Shown in pieces: positions 38,142 through 49,761 of a stretch of 64,000 nucleotides of DNA. The stretch covers positions 4,960,001 to 5,024,000 of the forward strand of contig CANTUQ010000003.1 in NCBI GenBank assembly GCA_947683425.1, written 5' to 3'. A program made the position numbers and the translations under genes. Every line of letters starts with the position of its first letter. Positions within the stretch are counted from its first letter, which is position 1. The notes under the pieces were generated by a model, which saw nothing but the letters and a program-made list of their open reading frames with translations, searched no databases and was not told where the DNA came from. Origin of the DNA: Excoecaria cochinchinensis (taxonomy: Eukaryota; Streptophyta; Magnoliopsida; Malpighiales; Euphorbiaceae).

Positions 38142-39770
38142 AGTTGTTCATCTCATTAAAATAATTAGAAACATTAACATTGTCCTCAAAGAGTTCTGGC
38201 ATAAAAAGAGAATCTAAATGACTATCAACTTCAGTCGACACCGATGCTGCAGCCGACTGTGCTTTGGCTTCTTGACTTGGTGAAATCTTGAGATCTTCAA
38301 TCTTCAGCTCTGGTTCTATCATCTTCTCCTTCCCTTTGAGTCTGGTGGCTAACAGCTTATCAGTTACAATCTCTTCGGGTTCATCCCTGTCCCAGACGCT
38401 GCATTGGGTCATAATCTCCTCATCCCAAAAGTTCTCTACAGCTTTAACAACTTCGATCTCCCAATCAAAGACATCGTTGAAAATTTCAAAACCCGGAGTG
38501 ATCTTCCTATCTATCCACTGCGGCTCTTCTTCTCCGGTGTAAGCATAAACTGATGATGATGGCACAAAGCTCTCCGAAATATGGGGGATCTTCTCTGACA
38601 CTTTCTTCTTACCATACTCTCCTTTGTAGCCCAACCCCTTTCGGTCTTTCTGACCATGTGTAGTGATAGCATCCTGCAGCCCTTATGACTCTTTTCCCAA
38701 ACCAGCCCCTGGGAGGAAGTGCATCTTCTTTAGCATGTTCACCACCTGAGGGCTACCTTGCTCTTCTCCAATCATCGATACATGAAAGCCACTGAATGGC
38801 TGATTAGAGATCTCCAAGGCAGACACTTGGTTGTCTCTTGCTGCTTTAATAGTCACTACTTCTCCTTCATGGGGTATCTTAATTATCTGGTGTAAGGTGG
38901 ATGGTACTCCCCCTAACCTGTGGAACCACGGTCTACGAAGTAGAGCTTAAAAGTTTGCTGGGATCGGCAAAACCACAAAATTCATTTCTGTCTCAATGGG
39001 CCCCGTCTTTACCAAAGCTTTGAAAATTCTCGATGCTTGCCTCCTGGAGTTATCGTAGGCTGTGATGGTCAGGTCAGACTTACTTAACATACTCTCATCC
39101 ATCCCAAAGGCCTGAAGCGCTACTAAAGGACAAACATTTATTGATGACCCATCATCAACCATGATGCAAGCGGTGTGTTTGCCATTGATCTGTGCCTTGA
39201 TGTACAAAGGTCGGTTGTGGTTGCGACCCTCTGTTAGTAGGTCTGCATCAGAAAATACCAGCTTCTCCCCAGATTCCCCTTTCACTAGGTCTAACAGCTC
39301 AGATGGAGAGATTGTAGTTGCTACGGTGTGTACACTCAATGCCTCAACTAACTTATGTCTGTGAGAGGGGGACTGTCTCAAGAGGTCCCAAATAGATATC
39401 TGAGCCGTGGTCTTTTTCAGTTGCTTCGCTATTGAATTTTCTTCTGGCTCCTTCGCTGCGATTGCTTGTGCTGGGTCCTGCTGCTTCTCAACTTCTGGGA
39501 CCACCCTCCCACTTCTTGTTACTGCTACTACTCTTTCCTCCTCTTCCGAATCCCACAGATCCGTGAACTCTCCATGTTTCTCATCGTCTTCATCTTCTCC
39601 ACTCTCACTAGTGGACCAACAGTCTATCGCTGCCACGAAAATCCCTTCTTCATTCACCGCAGGGCGAGTAATAGCGACATACTCATTTCCATATAAATCT
39701 TGCATGACGTAACATTTTGGTAGGCTCGATCCAATCATAAAGACTGGAGGTGGCACTGCATTATAGCTGG
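38142..39770 (-). pseudogene. pro: protease and G-patch-like region of Tat-type element 2
   Basis: Contains VDDGSSINVCPL at about 39,135-39,170, then a stop at 38,947, where element 1 reads ANFSALL. Next come RRPWFHRLGGVPSTLHQ and the G-patch-like motif GAGLGKES-stop-GLQ then RKGLGYKGEY at about 38,620-38,735. The stop in the motif replaces a Gln of element 1 (CAA->TAA). An acidic linker leads to RT. Function and reading as for element 1. Confidence 0.85.
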
Positions 39771-41878
39771 ACTTCTTCTTGCCTTTTCTCTTCTCAGGAT
39801 CGGTGATCTGCTTGTTGTCAATTAGATCTTGGACCCGATGTCTTAGCATTATACAATCATCTGTCAAATGCCCAGTATGTTGGTGAAATTCACAACATTC
39901 ATTTTCCTTATGCCCTGGCTGTCCCTGGGTCTTGGCCGGCCTAGGTGATAGGGGTCGCAGTTTTCCTTCTTTTACTAGCCTCTTCAGCACCTATGATAAA
40001 GGCCTACCCAAGTTGGAGAAATACCTCTGATTCATGCCTGTTGTAGACACCTCGGCTGTCTTCCCACCGCTATTATCACTGCTTGAACTTGCTGACTTGG
40101 TTATCCCCTGATTGCTGTATCCCTTCTTGACATAAAGCTCGCTGTTTGCCCTCTTGGCTAAATATTCTCCTTCTGCTTCTATGGCAATGTCCTTCAGGGA
40201 TTCCCTGTCTTTCAGTCCCTTCATTTTTAGTCCATCTCTCAAGTACGGGCTGGCATTTCGAATGAACAATCGGATCTGATCAAAAGTGTCCGGTTTGCAT
40301 TTCATCTCCATAACCCGGTTCCTCTATCGAGTAAGGTACTCGTGGAAGGACTCTCCAGCCTTCTATTGTAGCAACTCGAGATCTTTCAAAGTGACCTCCA
40401 TTCGGGTACTGCAATCGTACTGCTTAAGAAACTCTTCGGTCAGCAAGTCCCAATCCTCCTTAGACCTCTTGTCAAGCCCATGATACCAATCAATACCAGC
40501 TCCTGTGAGACTCAAGCAAAAATACTCTATCTTCTGCTTTCTTGTTAAGGTCGTGCCCTTCATGACAAGCGAGTATTGCTTGATGTGTGCGGCAGGGTCA
40601 GAGGTGCTATCAAATTTTGGGATATGAGGCATCTTGAAATTCTGGGGAATCAGGTCATCCCCATCCAGCTCTCGGTCTTCTGGGTTCATTCCTTTCCCTA
40701 CTGTCATCATTCTTGCCATGGCCTCAAACCTCTCTTCCATTTTCCTCCACATTTCCTCATCCAATTTCGGCGACTTTTCTTTAGTTACTGTATGCTCCTC
40801 TCGCTCATCTCCCCCAAACTCAGCTTCAGACCTGGGGCCCTCTCTGCGGGGTTAATTTCGTCGGTGGTCATCGAATTTTAGGCGTTATAACCAAATGGTC
40901 ATAATAAAATAATTTGTAACACAAAAGTCATCAAACTTTTATTTTATTTCAATTAAGGTAAAAATAACTAAAAAATTAATTTTTTTATCACCGAAAAGCT
41001 AAATAAATATGTCACATCATCAGTAATATTCTAAAACGCACCCAGTCAGCATGCCATGTAACTTGAGTACATGTAAAAATTGACGTATCAATAAATATAT
41101 GTGTCAGTAATTTTTTTTTTCCTTATTGTACAGGTTGGTATAACATGTGTACTTACTGATATGTAAATTTTTCCATGTAAACGGGTTACATGATATACTA
41201 ATTGGGTGTATTATAAAAAATAACTGATAAAGTGGCATATTAGCATGATATTTCAATGACGAAAAATTAAATTTTCAGTTGTTTTGACCTTAATTGAAAT
41301 AAAATAAAAGTTTGATGACTTTTGTGTTACAAATTATTTTATTATGACCATTTGGTTATAAGCTCTAAAATTCGATGACCACAGATGAAATTAACCCCCT
41401 CTCTGTGCTCAATAGGTGCAGGTACTCTTTGCTCAACAATAGGTCGATCGACCACTGGTTGGTTAACTACAGCAGGGAGCTCTTCTCTAACAGCCTCTTG
41501 TTCAGCTCGCATCTGGATAGGGGCAGCAGCAGCTTGATGCCCAGCTATGGTGGTGGCAAGATTGCCCATCATTGCAATCATTTGGGCTTCAAACTCCTCC
41601 ATTATCTTTCCTACCTCTTCAGTAATTATTGCCCGGGTTGCATCAGACTCATTTGATGGATTAGCCATGCTTACTTCTATTGATGATTCGGAAGAAAACC
41701 CCACACTGTCTTCTAAGATTGAATTTGAACTATGATCCGACACTAACTCTGTTAACCCCAAAAGCGAAGTCCTTCTTAACCGTCCATCGGGACCTCTAAA
41801 CCACCCAGGAGAATCTATGATGGCTGAAATGCAAAAATTGTTAAGATGATGCATGATTAAAATGCAATGAATGCTCAT
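39771..41878 (-). pseudogene. gag: gag of Tat-type element 2, split by a MITE
   Basis: N-terminal part at 41,399-41,878 holds WFRGPDGRL and MANPSNESDATRAIITEE. A 550-base MITE (40,849-41,398) interrupts it. The Gag core resumes at about 40,764 with FKMPHIPKFDSTSDPAAHIK, WYHGLDKRSKEDWDLLTEEF and RNASPYLRDGLKMKGL. The zinc-knuckle-like CEFHQHTGHLTDDC lies near 39,860. Three stops match element 1 codons for Gln, Trp and Trp (CAG->TAG, TGG->TAG twice), in keeping with cytosine deamination. It would have encoded the particle protein. Confidence 0.87.
40849..41398. mobile_element. MITE with long terminal inverted repeats
   Basis: About 550 bases beginning GGGTTAATTTCGTCGGTGGT and ending in the inverted counterpart (CCACAGATGAAATTAACCCC). 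The terminal repeats extend over roughly 100 bases, including matching GTCATCGAATTTTA and CACAAAAGTCATCAAACTTT segments. Flanks show a 9 bp direct repeat with one mismatch, CTCTCTGCG and CTCTCTGTG. No coding capacity. Long inverted repeats and about 9 bp duplication favour a Mutator-type MITE; the boundary is uncertain by one or two bases, so hAT (8 bp) is not excluded. Confidence 0.82.
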
Positions 41879-42608
41879 GCTGATGCAACATAGACAAACA
41901 CATGCAAGCAGATAGATCCTTCAAACCTTATATCTCCCACACATATGGTAGTGCAGTCTCTTTCCTAGGTGGGCTTGATCCATGGGTTAACGGGGAAACC
42001 AATGGACACATATGGTGCACGGTAGAAAACCGGCAGTATAACAGCTCTCATCTAATGTACATACGTATGGGTGTTTGGCCATTATGTATTTAAACAATTC
42101 AACTTAACTAAGATGGGCCCACCGGGGCATGAAAGCCTTTGATGAAGACCATTTAATTAAATTGACTTCGTCCAATATATGATGGCCCATATAGCAAGCA
42201 TAGTATTACGGTACATTTAACCTAGTGGAAGTATCTATTGCCATTACATGAGCTTTAGTCAAAGGGTGATGATATTTTTGGGTTACCCAAGCATGATCCC
42301 TGCCGATGGGTCTAGCTCATCACGAGCATAACGACCGATCGGGTCACCATTTGATATACCTTGATGGTACGAGGCTTGGGCTGGTGATTATCCTTAACAC
42401 TTCCCTAGATTGAGTAAAAATAGAGTCGTGCTTCAGGAACGCACCGAGGTTGAGAAGGGACCAAACTAACTTAATCTAAGGCTCTAATGAGATGATATGC
42501 AATTTTGAGATAAAGCGAAATTCATAAACTAAAACTTAATTGTAAAGGATAATCAAGGTATTTTCAAGTTGAAGTCTCGAACCATTTATTTCCCAGCGGA
42601 GTCGCCAC
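41879..42608 (-). other. 5' leader and PBS of Tat-type element 2
   Basis: Non-coding leader from the LTR to gag. The primer site TGGCGACTCCGCTGGGA (42,591-42,607 on the minus strand) is complementary to the 3' end of a tRNA-Arg, as is usual for Ogre/Tat elements. The remainder matches the leader of element 1 at 1-600. Confidence 0.8.
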
Positions 42609-43869
42609 TGTGACGTGCGCCGGACCCGCGGCCGTTCCTCTGACCACCCGCCCGAGGGCAATCGGGCATTTGAGGTCCGTTGACAACTTGCAATGAATTA
42701 CAAGTGCGTCTATTTTTGGCAACAAGGAGGTTTCATGGAGTCGGCACCCAATAAAACATTGGAAAAGTTTCTCTCTCCTCGGAGAGCCTAAGACAGCGCT
42801 TTTATCCATTTTGGGCAAGCCAAAGGGGTCTTGGAGGAAGAACCTCTCTCCCTTGGAGCCTAGGATTTGATGTCTAAATCTCGTGACATAAGAGGTGTCT
42901 TGGAGGGTAAACCTCTAGCCTCTTTAAGCCCAAAGACCAGAGATGGGTTCGGGACTTCTCATATATTTCTACCTTGATTAATTTTACAATTTGGTTTTGA
43001 GTTTATTAGTTCGCTCTCTCTCCACACGATGCAATTTTAATTAAAAGGCACAAATATTCACATTGAAAGTAGTAAAATGTTAAAAGTAAATTATAATAAT
43101 ACTAGGAGCGGAATACAACTCCCATTTAAAAAAGTGCAAACATACATAAAATCGGGGAATTTATTAACTATGAGGACTTTGGTCCCCGCATGTGTATTTA
43201 AAGAAAACATTTTGGATGTGGTGACTTATTTGGGATGAAAACTAGGACATTGGTCCCATTTATTATGAAAAATCCAATTTTAATTTAGTAGAAATATTTT
43301 TGTGATGTTTATTTGGGTGTGCATAAAAAACCATTTTACTTAATGAATATACACAAGGAAATTAAAAATATAAATAAAATGAGAATTAAAATGTATAAAG
43401 AAGATACCGAACCCCGCATCTCCTCCTTCACGTGCATGGATGCTCAAATAAGAATAAAATAATAATTTGCGACCAAAAATAAAAATGAAATTCATGTTAA
43501 AAATTAACCCAAAGAAATAATATGACATAAAAGATAATATGTATAATGAAAATATAACATGCATAAGATACTATAACATGCATAACATAAGCGATTCGTG
43601 CGCGGGCGTGCGCCCCGACCTTCGCGAAAAATACTTATTTTTTTTAATTATTTTTTTTTTATGAAACACCATTAACCTAAAACACACTTTTTCTTCTCCA
43701 AAATAATTTTAAAAATATTTTTTAAAATACACTTTTTACTCATTTTCGAGAAAAACAAACGACAAGGAAAATCACTTTCGAGCTCCAATCTTTTTGCCTA
43801 TAAGCCGGCATAGCTAAATTTCATCATCTGGTAATCCTGATCAAGGCTACTCGGGACCCGGTGTCTACA
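42609..43869 (-). mobile_element. Tat-type LTR (shared, internally deleted)
   Basis: On the minus strand it runs from TGTAGACACCGGGTCCCG to CCGGCGCACGTCACA and is followed by the PBS. It is also preceded by a polypurine tract (43,870-43,886), so it serves as 3' LTR to one element and 5' LTR to the next. Compared with the copy at 44,823-46,770 it lacks about 700 bases around 43,590, where GCATAACATAAGCG joins ATTCGTGCGCGGGCG. Confidence 0.85.
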
Positions 43870-44822
43870 GTTGCCCACAATTTTGGGGAGGCTAGTGCGT
43901 GGGTGCCTAGGTGAGCCAAAATTCAGGAAAAGGAAAGAAGCGCGTACCTGAAGCGGTCGTTCTCCCATGTTGGATGGAATTATGAGAATAGCTGTTGCCG
44001 TGCTATAGGCAGGCTATCTTTTGGTTGTGATTGGTGGTGCTGTGGTCGTGCTAACCTCTTGTGGGTACTGCCGCCATCGTGCTCACCGCTTTGAATTGGT
44101 AGTGCCGTGGTCGTGCTAACCTCTTGTGGGTAGTGCCACCATCGTGCTAACCACTGTGAATTGATAATGCCGTGGTCGTGCTAACCTCTTGTGGGTAGTG
44201 CCTCCATCGTGCTAACCTCTGTGAATTTGTAGTGCCGTGGTCGTGCTAACCTCTTGTGGGTAGTGCCGCCATCGTGCTAACCTCTGTGAATTTGTAGTTG
44301 TGCCCCTTTGGACGTTTGGACTGGTGTCGTCACTCGGCTCTTGTTGGCATTCCCCACCGATTTCTCCTGCTAGATTGTATGCATAGAAATATACAAAAAA
44401 TCATGTGTGTATGATATGGAATGCAAATGCCTGCAAAAATGTATAGATCGTGCCCTAGGTGGTCGAAGGTTTGCTGAGGTTGTAGCTTGTCTGCTCTACC
44501 ATGCCCCTGGAATCCTGAGGATTATCTACAAGTTTTCTGAAAGAGACATCCAGTGTACATCCTTTGCCCCCTTGGTCAATGATCATTTACCCGGGATTCT
44601 GATTCATGTTCTGTGTTGTGTGTTATCTGATTGAAAGAGGCTCATCTGAAATAACGCCACCTTATCGCTCCAGGCATTGAACGTCATTATTTTAAAGGTA
44701 CTTCGTCCCTTGTGGATTTTCACACTAGCTTTTCTTTGCGAGAAATGCGTCCCCTAAGGGATTTTCACACAACCCTTTGCCTAATTTTTGCCTGGAATGG
44801 ACCCAACCCAATCCAGCGGCCG
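43870..44822 (-). mobile_element. remnant interior between two Tat-type LTRs
   Basis: On the minus strand this is a collapsed interior. About 180 bases (44,641-44,822) match the middle of the 1.6 kb repeat unit of element 1 (AAAAGCTAGTGTGAAAATCC). Unassigned sequence, a 65 bp minisatellite and the polypurine tract follow. No gag or pol remains. Confidence 0.75.
44034..44297 (-). repeat. 65 bp minisatellite, 4 copies
   Basis: Four units of about 65 bases, each with CCGTGGTCGTGCTAACCTCT and a second CCATCGTGCTAACC half, so every unit is itself an imperfect two-part repeat. It lies just upstream of the polypurine tract, like the minisatellites of the other Tat elements but unrelated in sequence. 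Confidence 0.9.
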
Positions 44823-46770
44823 CAACTCTGACCGCCCACCCGAGGGCGATCAGGCACTTGAGGTCCGTTGACAACTTGCAACGAATTACAAGTACATCTA
44901 ATTTGGGCAAGAAGGAGGTTTCATGGAGTCACCACCCAATAAAACATTGGGAAAGTTTATCTCGCCTCGGAGAGCCTAAGACAACGCTTTTATCCATTTT
45001 AGGCAAGCCAAAGGGGTCTTGGAGGAAGAACCTCTCTCCCTTGGAGCCTAGGATTTGATGTCTAAATCTCGTGACATAAGAGGTGTCTTGGATGGTAAAC
45101 CTCTAGCCTCTTTGAGTCCAAAGACCAGAGATGGGTTCGGGACTTCTCATCTATTTCTACCTTGATTAATTTTACAATTTGGTTTTGAGTTTATTAGTTC
45201 GCTCTCTCTCCACACGATGCAATTTTAATTAAAAGGCACAAATATTCACATTGAAAGCAGTAAAATATTAAAAGTAAATTACAATAATACTAGGAGCGGA
45301 ATACAACTCCCATTTAAAAAAAGTGCAAACATACATAAAACCGGGGAATTTATTAACTATGAGGACTTTGGTGCCCGCATGTGTATTTAAAGAAAACATT
45401 TTGGATGTGGTGACATATTTGGGATGAAAACTAGGACATTGGTCCCATTTATTATGAAAAATCCAAGTTTAATTTAGTAGAAATATTTTTGTGATTTTTA
45501 TTTGGGCGTGCATAAAAAACCATTTTACTTAATGAATATATACAAGGAAATTAAAAATATAAACAAAATGAGAATTAAAATGTATAAAGAAGATACCGAA
45601 CCCCGCATCTCCTCCTTCACGTTCATGGATGCTCAAATAAGAATAAAATAACAATTTGCGACAAAAAATAAAAATGAAATTCATGTTAGAAATTAACCCA
45701 AAGAAATAATATGACATCAAAGATAATATGTATAATGAAAATATAACATGCATAAGATACTATAACATGCATAAAATAATTATGATGCAATTTAACATGC
45801 ATCAGAATAAAAATAATATTAACCATGCTCAACATATCAAATAAATAATTATAATAACAACTACGAGTAAAAATTAAAATATTGATATGTGTAAAAAACA
45901 ATTTGACCTGAAAATATAATAGGATTTAAAAGAGTTTACTTGTTATATGAACAATTGAAGATAAAATAATAAGAAGAATATGAGGACTAAGAGAATTTAC
46001 ATGTTTAAAAGTTAATTGGAAACAAAATAAATTAAAATCAACAAGAAAATTAAGGAGTTAAGCCATGAATCATTACCCTCAAATTTAATCTTGAAGAATT
46101 GCAGGTAGAAGTGTTGAATTCCTTGTCTTTTCCTTGTGAAAAATGCTTGAAAAATAACTTGGAAACTTGAAAAATTTCCCTTGGAAGCAAGTGTGTAAGA
46201 TTGATTTTTTCTCTCAACTAAAAAGCTCAAAAATTCAGTTTTTTTCTCTCTAAAATCTTTCTTTATGTCCTCTCCCGTTTCTGAATTTTTTCTAGCTTTT
46301 CTACACTCAAAAATCACCCAAAAACCGTCCAAAATCGTTAAAAATGAGTGGGGGGCGAAACCTCGTTGAAATGGGGCAACATGGGCGACTGCGCGCACGA
46401 AGCGAGTAATGCCCTGGGCGTCGCTCGCGCACTGGACGCTGCGCGCCTCCCAGCGCCCGGGCAAGCGCTCCGCGTGCGGGCGCACGCCTCAATCGCGCTA
46501 CCGCGCCCCGACCTTCACGAAAAATACTTTTTTTTTAATTAATTTTTTTTATGAAACACCATCATCCTAAAACACACTTTTTCTTCTCCAAACAATTTTA
46601 AAAATATTTTTAAAATATTTTTTAAAATACACTTTTTACTCATTTTCGAGAAAAACAAACGACAAGGAAAATCACTTCCGAGCTCCAATCTTTTTGCCTA
46701 TAAGCCGGCATAGCTAAATTTATCATCGGGTAATCCTGATCTAGGCTACTCAGGACCCGTTGTCTAGACA
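44823..46770 (-). mobile_element. Tat-type LTR, longer copy with truncated 3' end
   Basis: Homologous to 42,609-43,869 but keeps the section deleted there, including a GC-rich block at 46,385-46,512. Its 3' end stops about 17 bases short, at CGGCCGC, and joins directly to repeat-unit sequence at 44,822. Its outer end near 46,766-46,770 reads TGTCTAGACAACGGGTC instead of TGTAGACACCGGGTC. Confidence 0.8.
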
Positions 46771-46805
46771 CAGAATCCAAGAAAATGCTAAATTTTATAG
46801 GATTG

Positions 46806-47024
46806 ACCTACCGACGGCTAGCCCGTCCCTATCTCAGACGGTGATCCCGTCTGTAATTGTCCACCTGGTAGTCTCTGCATCGTGCATATCACGCGCATTA
46901 ATTAGGTAATTAATGAGGGTTAAAAGCAAAATTTGGAGAGACAAACGGCATACCTGTCGGTCGCTGTATAGACATAAAACCCGTCGGTACTTAAATTCTA
47001 TATATAGGCGTAGGTACCGACGGG
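46806..47024 (+). promoter_or_regulatory. putative internal promoter with palindromes around a TATA box
   Basis: TATATATAGG at 46,999-47,008 sits in the loop of a perfect 11 bp inverted repeat, CCCGTCGGTAC (46,980-46,990) and GTACCGACGGG (47,014-47,024). Upstream are CCGACGGCTAGCCCGTCC and CAGACGGTGATCCCGTCTG palindromes. A pyrimidine-rich stretch downstream fits a leader. It is placed to drive the reading frame at 47,762; promoter activity is inferred. Confidence 0.55.
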
Positions 47025-47126
47025 CTGTCACTTTCTTTTCCTTCTTCTTCACTCCGACGCTTTTCCTTCATTTTTTTTTGCACCAGTTGTGAGGTTTTTA
47101 CTTCTTCTTTGGGCCTCAACTTCCAG

Positions 47127-47760
47127 GTTAGTAAAATCCTTCCATCTTTTATTCATTTTATTTTATCATGAGTAATGTAATGTAATTTTCTTATTTTGAA
47201 TTAGTGTAATTGGTAACCTTGTTAATTAATTGAAATATCATTGTTTAGTAATTTTATTTAAAATGCATGAATTGATGCATAGAGTAAATAGCATGCAATT
47301 TTTTTTAGTGGGCATAAGATGGATGGACCTATGTTGTTTAAGAACAATTAGTGATAAATGTATATTTGTTTCTGAGTTTTTTTAGATAAGACATGGCTTT
47401 AGAAATGCATGCATATTGGAACCAATACTAGGAAATAGGAAGCAAAGCAGATGTGAATATATTGCATTATTGCTTGGGGCCTGAGGCCTGTCCTTTTTTT
47501 GTTTTATGCAAGAGGTTGGGCACACCCTTGCCAGGGTGCTGCCCAAATTTTATTTAGCAAATGTGAATATATTGCATTATTGCTTGGGGCCTGAGGCCTG
47601 TCCCTTCCTTTTACAGGAGGTTGGGCACACCCTTGTCGGGGTGCTGCCCATAATTTATCTTATCGGTTTAGACACATTCCCGTCAGAATGCTGCCTCAAT
47701 TTCTAAGCAAATTTTCATTTATGTCTATGATGCCAAGTTAACTGTTTACCTCATTCATAG
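47127..47760 (+). other. putative 5'UTR intron
   Basis: TTCCAG/GTTAGTAAAA at the left and TTACCTCATTCATAG/G at the right give a GT-AG intron of 634 bases ending one base before the ATG at 47,762. A GTTAACT branch-like sequence lies about 20 bases before the 3' site. The interior is T-rich, as plant introns are, and holds a direct duplication. Confidence 0.45.
47451..47660 (+). repeat. direct duplication of about 105-110 bp
   Basis: Two adjacent copies start at ATGTGAATATATTGCATTAT (47,451 and 47,561). Both contain TGCTTGGGGCCTGAGGCCTG and GAGGTTGGGCACACCCTTG. It lies inside the putative intron. Confidence 0.88.
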
Positions 47761-47761
47761 G

Positions 47762-49761
47762 ATGCCACCGCGACGATATGCTCCTCACGATGAGCCTGAA
47801 CCTCAGGCCCCGGGGTGGATGAGTGATGAGGCTAGACAAAGGTATACGGCGCTGCCTCAGGTGCAGTTTCGAGCTAGCCATTTCGTTTCTAGGCCGTTCC
47901 TTGAGGCTCTGGGGATGGAAGAAGAGGTTGATATTCTGATGGCAGGCGCGGGATGGACTGAGTTTTTGATGCCTACTTTCCAGACTCATCCAAAGATAGT
48001 ATGGCAGTTTCTTGCCACATTACAGTACGGGGGATATCAGAGATCTGACACAGAGGAGGGTGTCTTACAGTTTTGGGTCGAGGACCATCATTATAGTATT
48101 ACCCATCAGCAGTTCACAGAGGCCATGGGGCTTCCATTTGGGCAGGATGTCATAGTACCTCAGAGGTCAGTTAGATGCGAGCATTGGGCAGTTATCGCCT
48201 TACCGGGAGTGCCGTATGATCATGATACGGCAAGGAGCACGGTACTCTCGTCACAGGCCCTGGGATATTTTCACAGAGTCTTATCCAGCTCATATTTGGG
48301 ATGAGCTGGTAACCCAGGGTCTCTCAATGCCGCAGAGATTTGGAGTTTGTAGGCCATGGTGGCCGGCCAGCAGCTCAATATCAGCCATGAGATTTTGGTC
48401 AACCTGGTGAGAGTATCTAGGGGGACAGCCGCTATGGTGTATGTTGGTGGAGTTATTACCAGATTGCCTCTGAGTTTGGGTGTTCGTCCAGACATCCTGG
48501 GTCATGCCTTGGATGAGAGTATTTATGTTGACGCTTCGGCAGCTATCACTATGGCTATGATAATACCGATACTGGGCCAGCCAGAGGCTTACAGGATTCG
48601 TACTGTGCATGAGACCAGATGTGCATTCAGCTTGCCCTCGCTAGAGCCAGTGGAGGAGTAGCCCCATGAGCAGCCTCAGATGGAGTAGCCTTAGGAGCAG
48701 CCCCAGATGGAGAAGGCTCAAGAGTAGCCGCAGATGGAGCACCAGCCTCCCGAGCATCAGCAGCACCAGGAGGAGCATCCGGGTACGCCCTTTCACATGG
48801 GGATCGAGCTCACCATGGATGAGCTATTTGCTACTCCTTCAGGGCAGAGAGTACAGAGTCCCACTCCGCCTCCGCCATCGAGAGTACATCGGACTGCCCC
48901 CCGGGCCCTTGAGAGGTTCAGTCCATATGCTAGAGTAGGGGATCCGGGGGCATCTACTTCTACAGCTCCCCCTCCGTCCTCATCATCAGCTTTCCTAGCG
49001 CAGCCAGATTTTGCTGCACTATTGACTTCTAGCCTCGTGTCCTTTGAGCACAGGCAGGAGGAGAGAGATAGGGTCCTTCTCGGCCACCTCGGGGAGCGGG
49101 ATAGAGTCATATTAGAGCGGCTGGATCAGCAGCAGAGTATTATTCAGGAGCAGGGGAGGCTCATTGACTTTTTGAGGCAGGAGCAGGAGAGGCTTGTGGC
49201 TCAGCTGAGGCAGGAGATGAGGACATCCCAGGATGGGGTGGCCCAGAGGATAGACTCATCTTTATAGATCCTGGATGAGTCGGTTGAGGCTCTCAGGTTC
49301 AGGATTCAGGTTCTGGAGGGTGCCATCCTCCCATTGCCCAGTCTCTTTGGGAGTTCAAGGAGCATACTGAGGATAGGCTGAAGAGTATGGGGACCACCTC
49401 CACAGATCAGACCCTTCGCCTGGGTGACGCTTTAAGAGAATTGGGGGGGGTCCTCACTGATACGCTGCAGTTCATGACAGTATGTGCGCAGCTTTTCCTA
49501 GACGGATATGCTCAGGTCCAGTTCCAGCAGCAGGACCCAGCAATAGTGCAGCCATTATCAGTACCAGTGGCTGTACCTCCCAGATACCAACGACAGGCCA
49601 GAGCCTTAACTGCTCTGCAGGCTGGACCATCAGTCCCTCCCAGGCAACCATCTGCCCCAGATGCGGGACCCTCTGCTTCTTGATCACAAGGCCAGCCGGT
49701 TCATATATCAGATGATGATGAGTATGATCCAGAGGAGCTCTCAGATTATGCGCCATTATAG
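47762..49761 (+). pseudogene. ATHILA ORF1-like extra reading frame of a Tat-type element (broken)
   Basis: Once a protein of roughly 660 residues. The N-terminal third resembles the ATHILA ORF-1 / plant retrotransposon extra-ORF family: RYTALPQVQFRASHFVSRPF, then FLATLQYGG, FWVEDHHYSITHQQFTEAMG, and VYVGGVITRLPLSLG. A Gln/Pro/Glu-rich linker with MEQPQEQPQ-type repeats follows. Next is a charged coiled coil (EERDRVLLGHLGERDRV to LRQEMRTSQ), then a Pro/Gln-rich tail ending DPEELSDYAPL. One frame holds from 47,762 to about 49,330 apart from seven stops: TGA at 48,302 and TAG at 48,350, 48,659, 48,686, 48,692, 48,725 and 49,265. A frameshift near 49,330 is followed by a TGA at 49,681. The function of this family is unknown. 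Confidence 0.78.

Noticed and set aside
41860..41900. Possible 3' splice site (TTTTTGCATTTCAG on the minus strand) before gag of element 2
   Set aside because: Element 1 lacks the AG context at the same place and no matching 5' site was found.
46348..46542. Ala/Arg-rich frames over the GC-rich block of the Tat LTR
   Set aside because: Simple GC-rich composition; it lies in an LTR on the opposite strand.
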